This document shows, one piece after another, positions 7,794-16,502 of a stretch of 64,000 bases of DNA (the first letter of the stretch is position 1; every line of letters starts with the position of its first letter). Made by a program: the position numbers and the translations under genes. The stretch is taken from assembly GCA_934630515.1 (NCBI GenBank), contig CAKTVV010000001.1, positions 186,001 through 250,000 on the forward strand. The letters are read 5' to 3'. The notes under the pieces are model-generated. The model saw only the letters and a program-made list of their open reading frames with translations, was not told where the DNA came from and searched no databases. This stretch comes from an uncultured Eubacteriales bacterium (GTDB lineage Bacteria > Bacillota > Clostridia > Oscillospirales > Acutalibacteraceae).

Positions 7794-8642
7794 TTACGCC
7801 TTGTTGAACAGATTGCAGGTCTCTTCGTAGGCATGCCGCTCGAAGCCGGCGTACATCCGGCCTCTCGACATCGCCTCGTCGAAATCCACCTCGTAGCCGT
7901 TGAAATCGGGGCCATCCACGCAGGCGAACTGCACCAGCTTTTTGCCGTCCCGATGGAGGGTCAGCCGGCAGCCGCCGCACATCCCGGTGCCGTCGATCAT
8001 AATGGGATTCATGGACACGGTCACCGGCACGCCGAAGGGCTTCGCCGCCGCCACCACAAATTTCATCATGATCAGCGGACCGATGGTGATGATCTCATCA
8101 AAGGTCTCCCCCGCCTCCAGCATCTCCTTCAGCGGGACGGTGACGTTGCCCTGCCGGCCGTAGGTGCCGTCGTCGGTCATCAGCACCAACCGGTCGGAGC
8201 ACGCCTTGAATTCATCCTCCAGGATCACGATATCCTTGCTGCGGAAGCCGATGATGGAGGTGACCTCCGCCCCCATCCGATGCAGCTCCTCCGCAATGGG
8301 CATAGCGATGGCGCAGCCCACGCCGCCGCCCACGATGCAGACCTTTTTCAGCCCCTCCACCTTGGTGGCGACCCCCAGCGGGCCGACAAAATCCTGAATG
8401 CAGTCGCCTGCCTCCTTATGGTTCAGCTTTTCGGTGGTGGCGCCCACGATCTGGAAGATGATCTTCACGGTGCCGTCCGCCTCATTGCAGCCGGCGACGG
8501 TCAGCGGGATGCGCTCCCCCTCCTCGTCTACCCGCAGGATGATAAACTGACCGGGGCGAGCCTTTTTCGCCACCAGCGGCGCCTCAATCTCCATCTGGGT
8601 GACGGTAGGATTGAGAACCCGTTTACGCACGATCTTATACAT
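7794..8642 (-). CDS. nfnA: NfnA-like FAD/NAD/2Fe-2S oxidoreductase subunit
   Basis: A 282-residue protein of the PyrK/sulfide dehydrogenase beta-subunit family. Visible are the flavin-binding RPGQFIILRVDEEGERIPLT, the NAD-binding GGGVGCAIAMPIAEEL, and a C-terminal 2Fe-2S cysteine set in GMCGGCRLTL and FACVDGPDF. ATG 8642 (MYKIVRKRVL) is where homologues start and follows AAGGAG. A longer in-frame extension runs through the promoter and was rejected. It pairs with nfnB to balance ferredoxin, NADH and NADPH pools, which suits the surrounding anaerobic redox genes. Confidence 0.9.
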   Translation of the reverse strand: MYKIVRKRVLNPTVTQMEIEAPLVAKKARPGQFIILRVDEEGERIPLTVAGCNEADGTVKIIFQIVGATTEKLNHKEAGDCIQDFVGPLGVATKVEGLKKVCIVGGGVGCAIAMPIAEELHRMGAEVTSIIGFRSKDIVILEDEFKACSDRLVLMTDDGTYGRQGNVTVPLKEMLEAGETFDEIITIGPLIMMKFVVAAAKPFGVPVTVSMNPIMIDGTGMCGGCRLTLHRDGKKLVQFACVDGPDFNGYEVDFDEAMSRGRMYAGFERHAYEETCNLFNKA

Positions 8643-8728
8643 AAGTCCTCGACACTCCTTATCGACAAAATCAGAAAAAATACAGCGGAAATCGGGCGGA
8701 TCTCTCCATTCCCGACACGGTTGTATTG

Positions 8729-8757
8729 ATTGTACCATAAAATGACCCGCTTGTGAA
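8729..8757 (-). promoter_or_regulatory. Sigma-A promoter of nfnAB
   Basis: Minus-strand TTCACA (8752-8757) and TACAAT (8729-8734) are separated by 17 bases. The start of transcription would be near 8722, about 80 bases upstream of nfnA. No Rex-like palindrome was seen here. Confidence 0.65.
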
Positions 8758-8791
8758 TACCCAAAATCGGTTTCCGGGAGCATTTCCCTGC

Positions 8792-8824
8792 AAAAAAGCC
8801 GCCGGACCAATTTCATCCGGCGGC
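8792..8824 (-). terminator. Terminator of the alcohol dehydrogenase gene
   Basis: A 9-bp perfect GC-rich stem (GCCGCCGGA, 8798-8806, with TCCGGCGGC, 8816-8824) is followed on the minus strand by six Ts (8792-8797). It lies about 100 bases after the dehydrogenase stop and upstream of the nfn promoter. Confidence 0.85.
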
Positions 8825-8921
8825 CTTTTGCAGTCGCTTATATACCGACCGGTATTGCGATCGGGCTTATGCTGCCTTCAGGCAGAGCACAGCTCCCGGC
8901 TGTCTCCGGTCACCGAGCTGC

Positions 8922-10139
8922 TTAGAAATCCACCTCGGTGTCGTAGTAGCAGCACTTGAGCAGCTTCTCCATCTCCTCCACGCTGGGCTGGCGGGGATTG
9001 GAGCCGGTGCAGGCATCCGCCAGAGCGTTGACGGCGATGTCGTGTACCCGAGCCAGGAACACATCCTCCGGCACGAAGCCCTGCTCCGCCGGGAAGCTGT
9101 CGGCACCGTAGTGACCGATGCAGTGCGGAATATTCAGCGCATCGTTCATGCCACGCAGATGCTCGATCAGGTTGTGGATCTTCTCCTCGGTGGTGTCGCC
9201 GCCCAGACCCATATAGTCCGCAATGGTGGCATAGCGCTTGGCTGCCGTCTCATCCTTGGCGTTGAAAGCGATGACCTTGGGCAGGTACATAGCGTTGGCA
9301 GCGCCATGGATGATGTGAGCGCCGTAATCTGCGAAAGCAGCGCCGGTCTTATGCGCCATGGAGTGGACGATACCCAGCAGAGCGTTGGAGAACGCCATGC
9401 CCGCCAGGCACTGGGCATTGTGCATGGTATCCCGCTTCGCCATATCGCCGTTGTAGGAATCCACCAGATCGTTCTGGATCATGCGGATGGCATACAGCGC
9501 CAGCGGATCGGTGAAATCGCAGTTGGCGGTGGACACATACGCCTCGATGGCGTGGGTCATGGCGTCCATACCGGTGTGCGCCACCAGCTTCTTGGGCATG
9601 GTCTCCGCCAGATCCGGATCCACGATCGCCACATCGGGGGTGATCTCAAAGTCCGCAATGGGGTACTTGATGCCCTTGGAATAATCGGTGATGATGGAGA
9701 ATGCCGTCACCTCGGTGGCGGTGCCGGAGGTGGAGGAGATGGCGCAGAAGTGCGCCTTCTTGCGCAGCTTCGGCAGGCCGAACACCTTGCACATATCCTC
9801 AAAGGTCACATCCGGATACTCATACTTGATCCACATAGCCTTCGCCGCATCGATGGGCGAGCCGCCGCCCATGGCAACGATCCAGTCGGGCTGGAACTTC
9901 TGCATCGCCTCGGCGCCCTTCATCACCGTCTCCACCGACGGATCGGACTCGATGCCCTCAAACAGCTCGACCTCCATGCCGGCCTCTTTCAGGTATTCGA
10001 CCGCCTTGTCCAGGAAGCCGAACCGCTTCATGGAGCCGCCGCCGACGCAGACCATCGCCCGCTTGCCCTCGAAGGTCTTTAACGCCTCCAGAGAACCCTT
10101 GCCGTGATACAGATCCCGGGGTAAAGTAAACCGTGCCAT
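8922..10139 (-). CDS. Iron-containing (group III) alcohol dehydrogenase
   Basis: A 405-residue iron-dependent alcohol dehydrogenase that reduces aldehydes with NAD(P)H, a usual route for disposing of reductant in fermentation. Visible are the cofactor loop GGGSPIDAAKA near residue 97, SSTSGTATEVTAFSII, and the metal-binding region DAMTHAIEAY followed by the histidines of HSMAHKTGAAFADYGAHIIHG. Length is usual for the family. Substrate (ethanol, butanol, 1,2-propanediol type) cannot be read from sequence, although the nearby pduL hints at aldehyde/acyl-phosphate chemistry. It has its own promoter region, a Rex-like operator and a strong terminator, so it is probably monocistronic. Confidence 0.93.
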   Translation of the reverse strand: MARFTLPRDLYHGKGSLEALKTFEGKRAMVCVGGGSMKRFGFLDKAVEYLKEAGMEVELFEGIESDPSVETVMKGAEAMQKFQPDWIVAMGGGSPIDAAKAMWIKYEYPDVTFEDMCKVFGLPKLRKKAHFCAISSTSGTATEVTAFSIITDYSKGIKYPIADFEITPDVAIVDPDLAETMPKKLVAHTGMDAMTHAIEAYVSTANCDFTDPLALYAIRMIQNDLVDSYNGDMAKRDTMHNAQCLAGMAFSNALLGIVHSMAHKTGAAFADYGAHIIHGAANAMYLPKVIAFNAKDETAAKRYATIADYMGLGGDTTEEKIHNLIEHLRGMNDALNIPHCIGHYGADSFPAEQGFVPEDVFLARVHDIAVNALADACTGSNPRQPSVEEMEKLLKCCYYDTEVDF

Positions 10140-10160
10140 AACTCATGTCCTCCTTAGAGA

Positions 10161-10178
10161 TTGTTAAAAATTTCTCAA
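10161..10178 (-). promoter_or_regulatory. Rex-type operator upstream of the alcohol dehydrogenase
   Basis: The plus strand reads TTGTTAAAAATTTCTCAA. The left half is a perfect Rex half-site and the right half fits with mismatches. It lies between the putative -10 (10213-10218) and the start codon, the same geometry as upstream of mdh. Alcohol dehydrogenases are classical Rex targets in clostridia. Confidence 0.6.
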
Positions 10179-10212
10179 TGGAAGTGTCGTTCTCTTCCAT
10201 CTCGTTGGCTAT

Positions 10213-10218
10213 AGTATA
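10213..10218 (-). promoter_or_regulatory. Putative -10 box of the alcohol dehydrogenase
   Basis: The minus strand reads TATACT. The candidate -35 at 17 bases (TTCCCA) is weak. Confidence 0.4.
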
Positions 10219-10313
10219 GCACGGACATTTTCACTTGGGAATTGCCAAAATTTCATAGGTGGTATGCAAAATTTATTATACTATTTAACAATTTAGCGCA
10301 GTAGCTTGGCAGC

Positions 10314-10345
10314 AAAAAATCGCCGCAGTGTATGGCTGCGGCGAT
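10314..10345 (-). terminator. Terminator after the 2Fe-2S protein gene
   Basis: A 10-bp perfect stem (ATCGCCGCAG, 10319-10328, with its complement at 10336-10345) is followed on the minus strand by a T-run. It ends the lysR-kinase-2Fe-2S unit before the dehydrogenase promoter. Confidence 0.85.
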
Positions 10346-10414
10346 CCGTCTGCCGGCGATGCCGGTGCTCCTTCTCCCGCATTCCGGACAGTGCCGGCTG
10401 CGGTAGGGCTTTCT

Positions 10415-10663
10415 TTAAGGAATACGGGATGCGATTTCTTTTTCAAAAAACTCCGGGAACTTTTCCGGCGTCACGCCGGTGTACATTTTCTCGTCCACCG
10501 TAACGGTCACGCCCTCCCGGTTGCACTTTCCGGCGCAAAAACTGCCCGCCAACGTGACGGTATCCTCCAGCTGCCGCCGGGCAAGCTCCTCTTGAAACAG
10601 GTGTACCAATCTCTCGGATCCCTTCAGGTGACAAGACGATCCGATGCAAATACGCACGAGCAT
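10415..10663 (-). CDS. Small thioredoxin-like 2Fe-2S ferredoxin (NuoE-type)
   Basis: An 82-residue protein with CIGSSCHLKGS near the N-terminus and GSFCAGKCNREGVTVTVD in the middle, the four-cysteine pattern of the thioredoxin-like 2Fe-2S fold seen in NuoE and small clostridial ferredoxins. It ends in a short helix-rich tail (PEKFPEFFEKEIA). As a free-standing domain it probably carries electrons for a hydrogenase or dehydrogenase not present here. It is 56 bases after the kinase-like gene and directly before a terminator. ATG 10663 follows a purine-rich AAAGGGG region. Confidence 0.8.
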   Translation of the reverse strand: MLVRICIGSSCHLKGSERLVHLFQEELARRQLEDTVTLAGSFCAGKCNREGVTVTVDEKMYTGVTPEKFPEFFEKEIASRIP

Positions 10664-10719
10664 TCGTTTATCCCCTTTTTTATCAGCTGCGCCGCCGGGC
10701 GGCGCTTTCTCCGTTCCGC

Positions 10720-11478
10720 TTATTCCGCCGGGCGGGCAATGACCCGCCGCAGCAATAGCTTCCGGGCATCCTCGCTGCTGTCCGGCAGCAAAAACGCCGC
10801 CGCCGCCGGGAGCAGCATCGTCACCCGGTCATACAGCTCCGGCTCCTTCCCCGCATACAGGCGGCGATATTCCGCCGCCCACGCCGGCTCCAGCAACAGC
10901 AGCCGGCACACCGTCACGGCGGCATCAAAGGCGGGATCCCCCGCCATCGAGCGGGCACAGTCCACCAGATACAGCTCGCCGCCGGGGGTCTCGATCACAT
11001 TGGACGGCACATAATCTCCATGGCAGATACGTTTTTCCCGGCTCATGCGCTCGGCGCCGTCCCGCAGCGCCTGACGGCACACCACCGCCACAGCGGCAGG
11101 CAGCGCCGCCGGCATCCGCCGCTCCGCCAGCCCGTCCCGCAGACGATAGAGCGCCGGGCAGCTCTTTTCATGGAGCTGCCGCTGCAGCTGTGCCAGACGC
11201 CGCAGCCGCTCCGGCGTCCGGGCGGGGTCGCTGCGCAGCTGCTGCTCCAGCGTGACCCCCCGGATGTAGCGGCTGACAATCGCCCAACGGTCATTGACCC
11301 GGACGATCTCCTCCACCTCCGGCACCGGCAGCCCCGCCTCCCGCAGCAGAGTCTGGTTCATAGCCTCCCGCAGCACCGCCGACACATTCCGCTCCCGGAC
11401 AAACACCTTCAGGCAGCGATCCTCGTCCCGATACACCGTCTTCGTGCTGCTGACGGCGATGATCCGATCCAGATTCAT
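10720..11478 (-). CDS. APH/choline-kinase-like small-molecule kinase
   Basis: A 252-residue protein with the aminoglycoside phosphotransferase fold. The catalytic loop reads ICHGDYVPSNVIETPGG (HGDxxxxN) near residue 154, followed by the metal-binding YLVDCARS in place of the usual DFD/DWE. The N-terminal ATP-binding lobe is present (KTVYRDEDRCLKVFV). The substrate cannot be inferred; such genes in gut Firmicutes are usually housekeeping kinases rather than antibiotic-resistance genes. Its ATG overlaps the lysR stop by four bases (ATGA), so the two are translationally coupled, and the 2Fe-2S gene follows. Confidence 0.72.
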   Translation of the reverse strand: MNLDRIIAVSSTKTVYRDEDRCLKVFVRERNVSAVLREAMNQTLLREAGLPVPEVEEIVRVNDRWAIVSRYIRGVTLEQQLRSDPARTPERLRRLAQLQRQLHEKSCPALYRLRDGLAERRMPAALPAAVAVVCRQALRDGAERMSREKRICHGDYVPSNVIETPGGELYLVDCARSMAGDPAFDAAVTVCRLLLLEPAWAAEYRRLYAGKEPELYDRVTMLLPAAAAFLLPDSSEDARKLLLRRVIARPAE

Positions 11479-12419
11479 TCCGTTCCCTCCGTCCAGCCGA
11501 ACAGCTCCCGCTTGGTGGCGATGAGCGCCTCGATGAATCGGTGATCCAGCGTCGTAAAGCTGTATTCCTGCCGCCGGATCATCACATCCTTATAGATGCG
11601 CCCGCCCTCCGGGCACTGCCGCTGCACCAGTCCATACCGATCCAGCAGCTCGGCAGGGATGGCGGACACCCACATGAAGGTGCGGGGATTGCGGGCGAGC
11701 AGCTCCAGCTGGCTGGCACGCTCAAACACGAAAATGCGCCGCCGCACCGTCTCCGGCAGCTCCGCCCGGCGCACCTCGGTCATGGACAGCGCCGGCACCA
11801 TGGGGTCGGCGTGCGCCAGCTCCACATAGTCGGCCAGCTGCGTCTCCGTCACCGTCTCCCGCTGCGCCAGCGGACAATCCCGCCCCATCGCCAGCACCAG
11901 CGGAAACTCCGCCACCAGCTCATAGCTGAGGTTCTTTTCCTCCAGCATGGATTTATAGTAGCGATCGTATTCCTCGCTGTAGCGGATGATGCCCAGCCGA
12001 TAGTCCTCCTGCAGCACATTGCGGATGGTCTGGGCGGCATTCGTCTCCTGATAGAACGCCTCCACGTCCGGCTGCTCCGCCAGCGACTGCGAGAACCGCA
12101 CAAACGCCTCGGAGATATAGCTGGCACGGGGAACGGAGACCGAGAACCGCTTTTTCACCGACAGACCGTTGCGGAAGGTGTCCTCCACCGCATCCACCTG
12201 CTTGAGAATGCTCCGGGCGTAGCCCATGAAGGTCTCCCCCTCCCGGGTGAGGGTCATCCCCCGGGCGCTGCGCTCAAACAGCCGGATGCCCAGCGACGCC
12301 TCCAGCTCCTTGATGGCACGGCTGAGGTTGGGCTGACCGATGAGCAGCTTTTCCGCCGCCTTATTGATGGAGCCGGTGCGAGCCACCTCCACGGCGTATT
12401 TCATATGCAGCAGATTCAT
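11475..12419 (-). CDS. LysR-family transcriptional regulator
   Basis: A 314-residue LysR regulator. The N-terminal winged helix-turn-helix is clear: MNLLHMKYAVEVARTGSINKAA, then LLIGQPNLSRAIKELEASLG and LFERSARGMTLTREGETF. The remaining 220 residues are the periplasmic-binding-like effector domain. ATG 12419 was chosen because it begins the HTH and follows AAGGGGG; an extension upstream overlaps the pduL terminator. LysR proteins often control divergent neighbours, but both flanks here are co-directional, so the target is unknown. It is coupled to the kinase-like gene downstream. Confidence 0.9.
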   Translation of the reverse strand: MNLLHMKYAVEVARTGSINKAAEKLLIGQPNLSRAIKELEASLGIRLFERSARGMTLTREGETFMGYARSILKQVDAVEDTFRNGLSVKKRFSVSVPRASYISEAFVRFSQSLAEQPDVEAFYQETNAAQTIRNVLQEDYRLGIIRYSEEYDRYYKSMLEEKNLSYELVAEFPLVLAMGRDCPLAQRETVTETQLADYVELAHADPMVPALSMTEVRRAELPETVRRRIFVFERASQLELLARNPRTFMWVSAIPAELLDRYGLVQRQCPEGGRIYKDVMIRRQEYSFTTLDHRFIEALIATKRELFGWTEGTE

Positions 12420-12451
12420 ATTTCTCGCCCCCTTGCTTTTGTCTGTACTGT

Positions 12452-12501
12452 CCGAAAGACCCGACACGCCCGTCGGATGGAGGGGAGTGCCGGGTCTTTT
12501 G
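12452..12501 (-). terminator. Terminator after pduL
   Basis: Complementary arms AAGACCCG-A-CAC and GTG-C-CGGGTCTT enclose a 20-odd base loop just downstream of the pduL stop, followed on the minus strand by TTTC. A long-loop hairpin terminator is likely. Confidence 0.6.
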
Positions 12502-12510
12502 CGGTAGGGT

Positions 12511-13089
12511 TTATTTCAGGATCTCGCCCATGGTGCCGGGCGCTACACCGGCGGCGTTGGACTCGTCGGTGTCGATGTGCATAGCCAGCGCATACTTATC
12601 GCTGACACGCACCACCACATCGCCGAAGGTCAGAGCACGGCCGTTGCCGGAGGGCACCTTCACCGATACCACCTGCTTATCCGCAAGCCCCATGGCGGCA
12701 GCGTCGGCGGTGGTCATGTGGATATGCCGCTTGGCAGCGATCACGCCCTCGGTCAGCTCCACCTCGCCGCAGGGACCTACCAGCTTGCAGGCGCCGCTGC
12801 CGGCGATATCGCCGGACTCCCGCACGGGGGCAGCCACGCCGATGCTACGGGCATCGGTCAGAGACAGCTCCACCTGCGTCTCCGGGCGCACCGGTCCCAG
12901 GATGGACACGCCGGACAGGGTCTTCTTCGGTCCCACTACATCCACACGCTCGTTGGAGGCAAACTGTCCGGGCTGGGACAGATCCTTCTTCTTCGTCAGC
13001 TCATAGCCCTTGCCGAACAGGGTCTCCAGCACCTCACGGGTCACATGCACATGACGGGCGGAGGTCTCCACCAACACTTCCATAGACAT
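12511..13089 (-). CDS. pduL: Phosphate propanoyltransferase (PduL-type phosphotransacylase)
   Basis: A 192-residue PduL homologue, converting acyl-CoA plus phosphate to acyl-phosphate and CoA. The two zinc-binding halves are visible: SARHVHVTREVLETLFG near the N-terminus with KKKDLSQPGQFA, and the second-half AAKRHIHMTTADA. No encapsulation peptide is obvious at the N-terminus and no microcompartment shell genes are nearby, so it may serve as a general phosphotransacetylase for acetate formation, as in bacteria lacking Pta (inference). ATG 13089 follows AAGGAG; the upstream extension crosses the promoter. Confidence 0.9.
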   Translation of the reverse strand: MSMEVLVETSARHVHVTREVLETLFGKGYELTKKKDLSQPGQFASNERVDVVGPKKTLSGVSILGPVRPETQVELSLTDARSIGVAAPVRESGDIAGSGACKLVGPCGEVELTEGVIAAKRHIHMTTADAAAMGLADKQVVSVKVPSGNGRALTFGDVVVRVSDKYALAMHIDTDESNAAGVAPGTMGEILK

Positions 13090-13141
13090 TGTCAATCCAC
13101 TCCTTCGTATATTCGCAGACCGCTTGTCTGCTTGCCTGCCT

Positions 13142-13170
13142 ATTGTACCGCAAAAGCGGCGCTTTTGCAA
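13142..13170 (-). promoter_or_regulatory. Promoter of pduL
   Basis: Minus-strand TTGCAA (13165-13170), 17-base spacer, TACAAT (13142-13147). The spacer contains the palindrome AAAGCGGCGCTTT, a possible operator. It is divergent from the acetyltransferase promoter. Confidence 0.65.
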
Positions 13171-13197
13171 GGCGTATTTTTACACAAAATCCCACTC

Positions 13198-13226
13198 TTG
13201 CATTCGGCATCGGCAGCCGTTATAAT
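13198..13226 (+). promoter_or_regulatory. Promoter of the sugar O-acetyltransferase
   Basis: TTGCAT (13198-13203), 17-base spacer, TATAAT (13221-13226). The leader is short and carries AGGAGG just before the start codon. Confidence 0.75.
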
Positions 13227-13252
13227 ATAGGACAGGAAAAGGAGGGATCCCG

Positions 13253-13873
13253 ATGAAGCCCATGAAAGACCGGATGCACACCGGCGAGCTGTATCTGCCC
13301 CACGACCCGGATATCCTGCGGGAGCAGAACCAATGCCTGGAGCGGCTGTATGACTTTAACCACACCCGCCCCTCCCAGCTGAAGGAGCGGCAGGCGCTGC
13401 TGAAGACCATGCTGGCAGAGGTGGGCGAGGGCTGCTACATGGAGCCGCCGTTCTACGCCAACTGGGGCGGACATCACGTCCACTTCGGCAGTCACATCTA
13501 CGTCAATTTCGGACTGACCTGCGTAGACGATACCCACATCTACATAGGGGACTATACCATGATCGCTCCCCGTGTCACCCTCGCCTCCGCCGGACACCCC
13601 ATCCTGCCGCAGCTGCGGGAGCAGGGCTATCAGTATAACGCCCCCGTCCGCATCGGGCGCAACTGCTGGATCGGCGCCGGAGCGGTGGTGCTGCCGGGGG
13701 TCACGGTGGGCGATAACGTAGTCATCGGCGCCGGCAGCGTGGTGACGAAGGACATTCCCTCCAACGTGGTGGCGGTGGGCAACCCCTGCCGGGTGCTGCG
13801 CCCGGTGAACGACCACGACCGGGAATACTATTTTAAGGACCGCACCATCGACTGGGACGAAATACAGGAATAA
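13253..13873 (+). CDS. maa: Sugar O-acetyltransferase (maltose/galactoside type, left-handed beta-helix)
   Basis: A 206-residue member of the maltose/galactoside O-acetyltransferase (Maa/LacA/NodL) family, transferring acetyl from acetyl-CoA to sugars. The N-terminal helical cap (MKDRMHTGELYLPHDPDI) is followed by hexapeptide repeats, with the conserved FYANWGGHHVHFG, the catalytic-region ASAGHPI, and RIGRNCWIGAGAVVLPGVTVG. Length and order match the family. It is a single plus-strand gene between its own promoter and a strong bidirectional terminator. The precise acceptor sugar cannot be told. Confidence 0.9.
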   Translation: MKPMKDRMHTGELYLPHDPDILREQNQCLERLYDFNHTRPSQLKERQALLKTMLAEVGEGCYMEPPFYANWGGHHVHFGSHIYVNFGLTCVDDTHIYIGDYTMIAPRVTLASAGHPILPQLREQGYQYNAPVRIGRNCWIGAGAVVLPGVTVGDNVVIGAGSVVTKDIPSNVVAVGNPCRVLRPVNDHDREYYFKDRTIDWDEIQE

Positions 13874-13886
13874 GCGAAAATACCAA

Positions 13887-13933
13887 GCGGCGTGTGCCGG
13901 TTCCGTGAACCGGCACACGCCGCTTTTTGTTTT
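13887..13933 (+). terminator. Strong terminator between convergent maa and yfhO-like genes
   Basis: A 17-bp perfect stem (13887-13903 with 13907-13923) and a 3-base loop are followed by TTTTTGTTTT on the plus strand. It ends the acetyltransferase gene and may act on the opposing gene too. Confidence 0.95.
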
Positions 13934-13955
13934 CTGTTTGTTCTGCCTGTACCGT

Positions 13956-16445
13956 CTATTCCTCCGGATGATAGATGGAATAGAGGTCGAAATCCCCCTC
14001 GGGCTTCGGCGCCGCTGCGGGAGGCAGCTCCGGCGGAGGCGGGGGCGGCAGCGTTTGCGCCGCCTGCCTTGCCCGCCGGTTAGGACCGGCGACGCAGAGC
14101 AGATACACTGCCAGCAGCACCAGCCCCGCCGCCGAAATGCAGATCCCGTACCGCAGCCCGGGGGTCTCATAATCGAAGCGGATCGTCACCGATTCCCCGG
14201 CGGGGCAAGCCACCGCCATAAAGCCCACATTCACCGTATGAATATCCGCCGGCTGCCCGTTCACAGCGGCGCTCCAGCCGCTCTCATAGGGAACGCTGAA
14301 AAACACCCAGTTTTCTTTCTCCGCCGTGATGGTGGCGGTGAAGCCGGTCTTATCCACCGTAAAGGAGGAGGAGGCACCCGCCTTCCGGGCGGCGCAATCC
14401 TTTTTATAGGCGCTCTCGGTGCAGTCGAAGTCATAGGGATCCAGATGGGGCAGCGGCACCGCTGCGGCGTCCTCGTCCTCCACCACCAGTGCCTTCAGCA
14501 GCACCAGCTGCCGGTTATCCTCGTACAGATCCTCATATTCGCTGCGGGTGATGTAGCCCTCATAGGTGAAGCCCATGGGGATAAAGCAGTCATTCTGATA
14601 GATGCGGAAGCCCTGCTGTGTATCGCAATAGGTCCAGCCGGGCATGGCATCCACGCCGTCCACCGAAAAGGCGTCCTCCGCCTTTTTGTTATACAACTCG
14701 ATGCCGCCCGCCTCCGGGTCGTAATCAAACAGCCACCGCACCGACAGCAGGCTGCGCAGCGCATAGGCGCTGCTGTCCGGGCGGGAGCCGACGCTGCGCT
14801 TCACCCCCACGGAATTATAGAAATCCATCACCGATCCGGGCACGATGCTGTGGAACGCCTGAATACAGGGCATCTGCCAGTACATCCCCTGATTATCCAT
14901 TCCTTTATGCATATCCACCCGGCTGAAGATCGTCGTCTCCGGCAGCGTAAAATCCCCGCCCCGGATCAGCTTGTCGATCACATAGTCATCGGGGTAGTTG
15001 CCGATGGCCTTGCCCGCCGCCATATAGCTCCAGCCGAACAGCAGCGACGCCGCCATACACACGGCAGTGCACCAGCCGATGAACCGCTGCCGGTCCTGCC
15101 GCCACAGGTAGACCAGCAGCCCCGTCACCGCCAAACACAGCCCCGCCGCCGCCACATAGACCCAGAACATATCCGGGTATTTCTCCAAGCCCCACTGCAG
15201 CTTGCCGGTTTCCTCGTCCGGCGTCCAGCTTTTCGGCAGCAGCCCGATGAACACCACGAACGCCCCGGTCAGACCGCCGGCCCAGCCCAGCGCCCGTCCC
15301 CATTCCACCGGCTGCTCCTCATCGAAGCAGGACAGGGTGGCGAGGATCAGCAGCAGCACCATCATATAGTACCACCGGGCGTAATACATTTGATTGAACA
15401 GCTGGAACAGAGCGTTAAAGCCCGGGATCACGGCGCAGAAAAACAGCACCACCAGCATCCGCCACAGCCAGTCGGTGTGCCGCCGGGACTGGAAATAGGC
15501 GATCACACCGGTGCAGCCGAACACAGGGATCCACGCCGACATGGAGGACCACTTATTATTGGCATCCGGGAAGAAGTTTGCCCAGGCGGGCAGCTCCGGC
15601 GGGAACAGGAAGCTGTGGAGAATGTCATACAGCCGCTGATTGGTGCCGTAAATGAGGAAGCCGAAGCCCTCCAGATACTCGGTGGAACGGCTGTTCTGAA
15701 TGACGGAATAGAAGGAGGGTAACAGCAATATTCCGGCGCCCGCCACCCCGATCAAGGCCTGCAGCCACAGACCGAAAAAGCCCCGCACCCGATGCTCCCA
15801 GGCGCCGGACGCAGCCCGCACCACCCAGTAGATCATCACGAAAAATACCTGTCCGATGAAGAAATAGTAATTGGACAGAGCGCTCATCAGCACCGCTACG
15901 GCGAACAGCCCCCGGCGACGCTCCTGCATCTGCTGCTCGATGCCCAGCAGCAGCAGCGGAAACCAGATCATCGCCTCATGAAAGTGGTTGAAGAACACGT
16001 TATACAGGGAAAACCCGGAGAAAGCATACAGCATCCCCGCCAGCACCGCCATGCGGGGCTGCAGAAACCGCCGGGTATACGCATAGGCGGTCAAGGAAGC
16101 GCACGCCATCTTCAGCGCCAGCAGGGGCGCCATCAGATAGGGCACCGCCGCCGACGGGAACGGCAGCGTCAGCCAGAAAAAGGGGCTGCCCAACAAATAA
16201 AAGGAATAGGAACCGACAAAATTCGCCCCCAGATCCGTCAGCCAGTTCCACCCGAACTGCCCGCTGCGCACCGCATCGTGCGCCATCTGGTAAAAGGGAA
16301 TCTGCTGGGCGTTAAAATCCCCGTAATAGGTGAAATAGCCCCGATCATAAATAACAAACGGCAAGAACAGTAGCACCGCCATCCCCAGCGTCCATAAAAA
16401 CGCCCGGGACGCCATACCCTTCTCCTGTTTCAAACTCCGGCTCAT
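13956..16445 (-). CDS. YfhO-family multispanning membrane protein
   Basis: An 829-residue integral membrane protein of the YfhO family (GT-C-like fold), linked in Gram-positives to glycosylation of teichoic acids or glycolipids. The N-terminal half is rich in hydrophobic helices (AFLWTLGMAVLLFLPFVIYD, then FRY/YY-rich loops YYGDFNAQQIPFYQMAH). An extracytoplasmic domain follows, then a C-terminal helix (YGICISAAGLVLLAVYLLCV) and a proline-rich cytoplasmic tail (TLPPPPPPELPPAA). ATG 16445 has GGAGGG upstream. The acidic conserved motif YxGDFNxQ in loop 1 is typical of the family. Substrate unknown. Confidence 0.82.
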   Translation of the reverse strand: MSRSLKQEKGMASRAFLWTLGMAVLLFLPFVIYDRGYFTYYGDFNAQQIPFYQMAHDAVRSGQFGWNWLTDLGANFVGSYSFYLLGSPFFWLTLPFPSAAVPYLMAPLLALKMACASLTAYAYTRRFLQPRMAVLAGMLYAFSGFSLYNVFFNHFHEAMIWFPLLLLGIEQQMQERRRGLFAVAVLMSALSNYYFFIGQVFFVMIYWVVRAASGAWEHRVRGFFGLWLQALIGVAGAGILLLPSFYSVIQNSRSTEYLEGFGFLIYGTNQRLYDILHSFLFPPELPAWANFFPDANNKWSSMSAWIPVFGCTGVIAYFQSRRHTDWLWRMLVVLFFCAVIPGFNALFQLFNQMYYARWYYMMVLLLILATLSCFDEEQPVEWGRALGWAGGLTGAFVVFIGLLPKSWTPDEETGKLQWGLEKYPDMFWVYVAAAGLCLAVTGLLVYLWRQDRQRFIGWCTAVCMAASLLFGWSYMAAGKAIGNYPDDYVIDKLIRGGDFTLPETTIFSRVDMHKGMDNQGMYWQMPCIQAFHSIVPGSVMDFYNSVGVKRSVGSRPDSSAYALRSLLSVRWLFDYDPEAGGIELYNKKAEDAFSVDGVDAMPGWTYCDTQQGFRIYQNDCFIPMGFTYEGYITRSEYEDLYEDNRQLVLLKALVVEDEDAAAVPLPHLDPYDFDCTESAYKKDCAARKAGASSSFTVDKTGFTATITAEKENWVFFSVPYESGWSAAVNGQPADIHTVNVGFMAVACPAGESVTIRFDYETPGLRYGICISAAGLVLLAVYLLCVAGPNRRARQAAQTLPPPPPPELPPAAAPKPEGDFDLYSIYHPEE

Positions 16446-16502
16446 GGGAACCCTCCTGTCCAAGCAATGTATTCCTATTGTAGCAGATTTTTTCCGAAAA
16501 GG

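Noticed and set aside
6303..8729. 808-codon open frame on the plus strand opposite nfnAB
   Set aside because: It is antisense to two well-recognised genes, has no ribosome site and a His/Arg/Gly-rich composition typical of frames opposite high-G+C coding DNA.
10720..11478. Aminoglycoside resistance gene
   Set aside because: It has the general kinase fold but only distant motifs, is coupled to a LysR gene and shows no mobile context.
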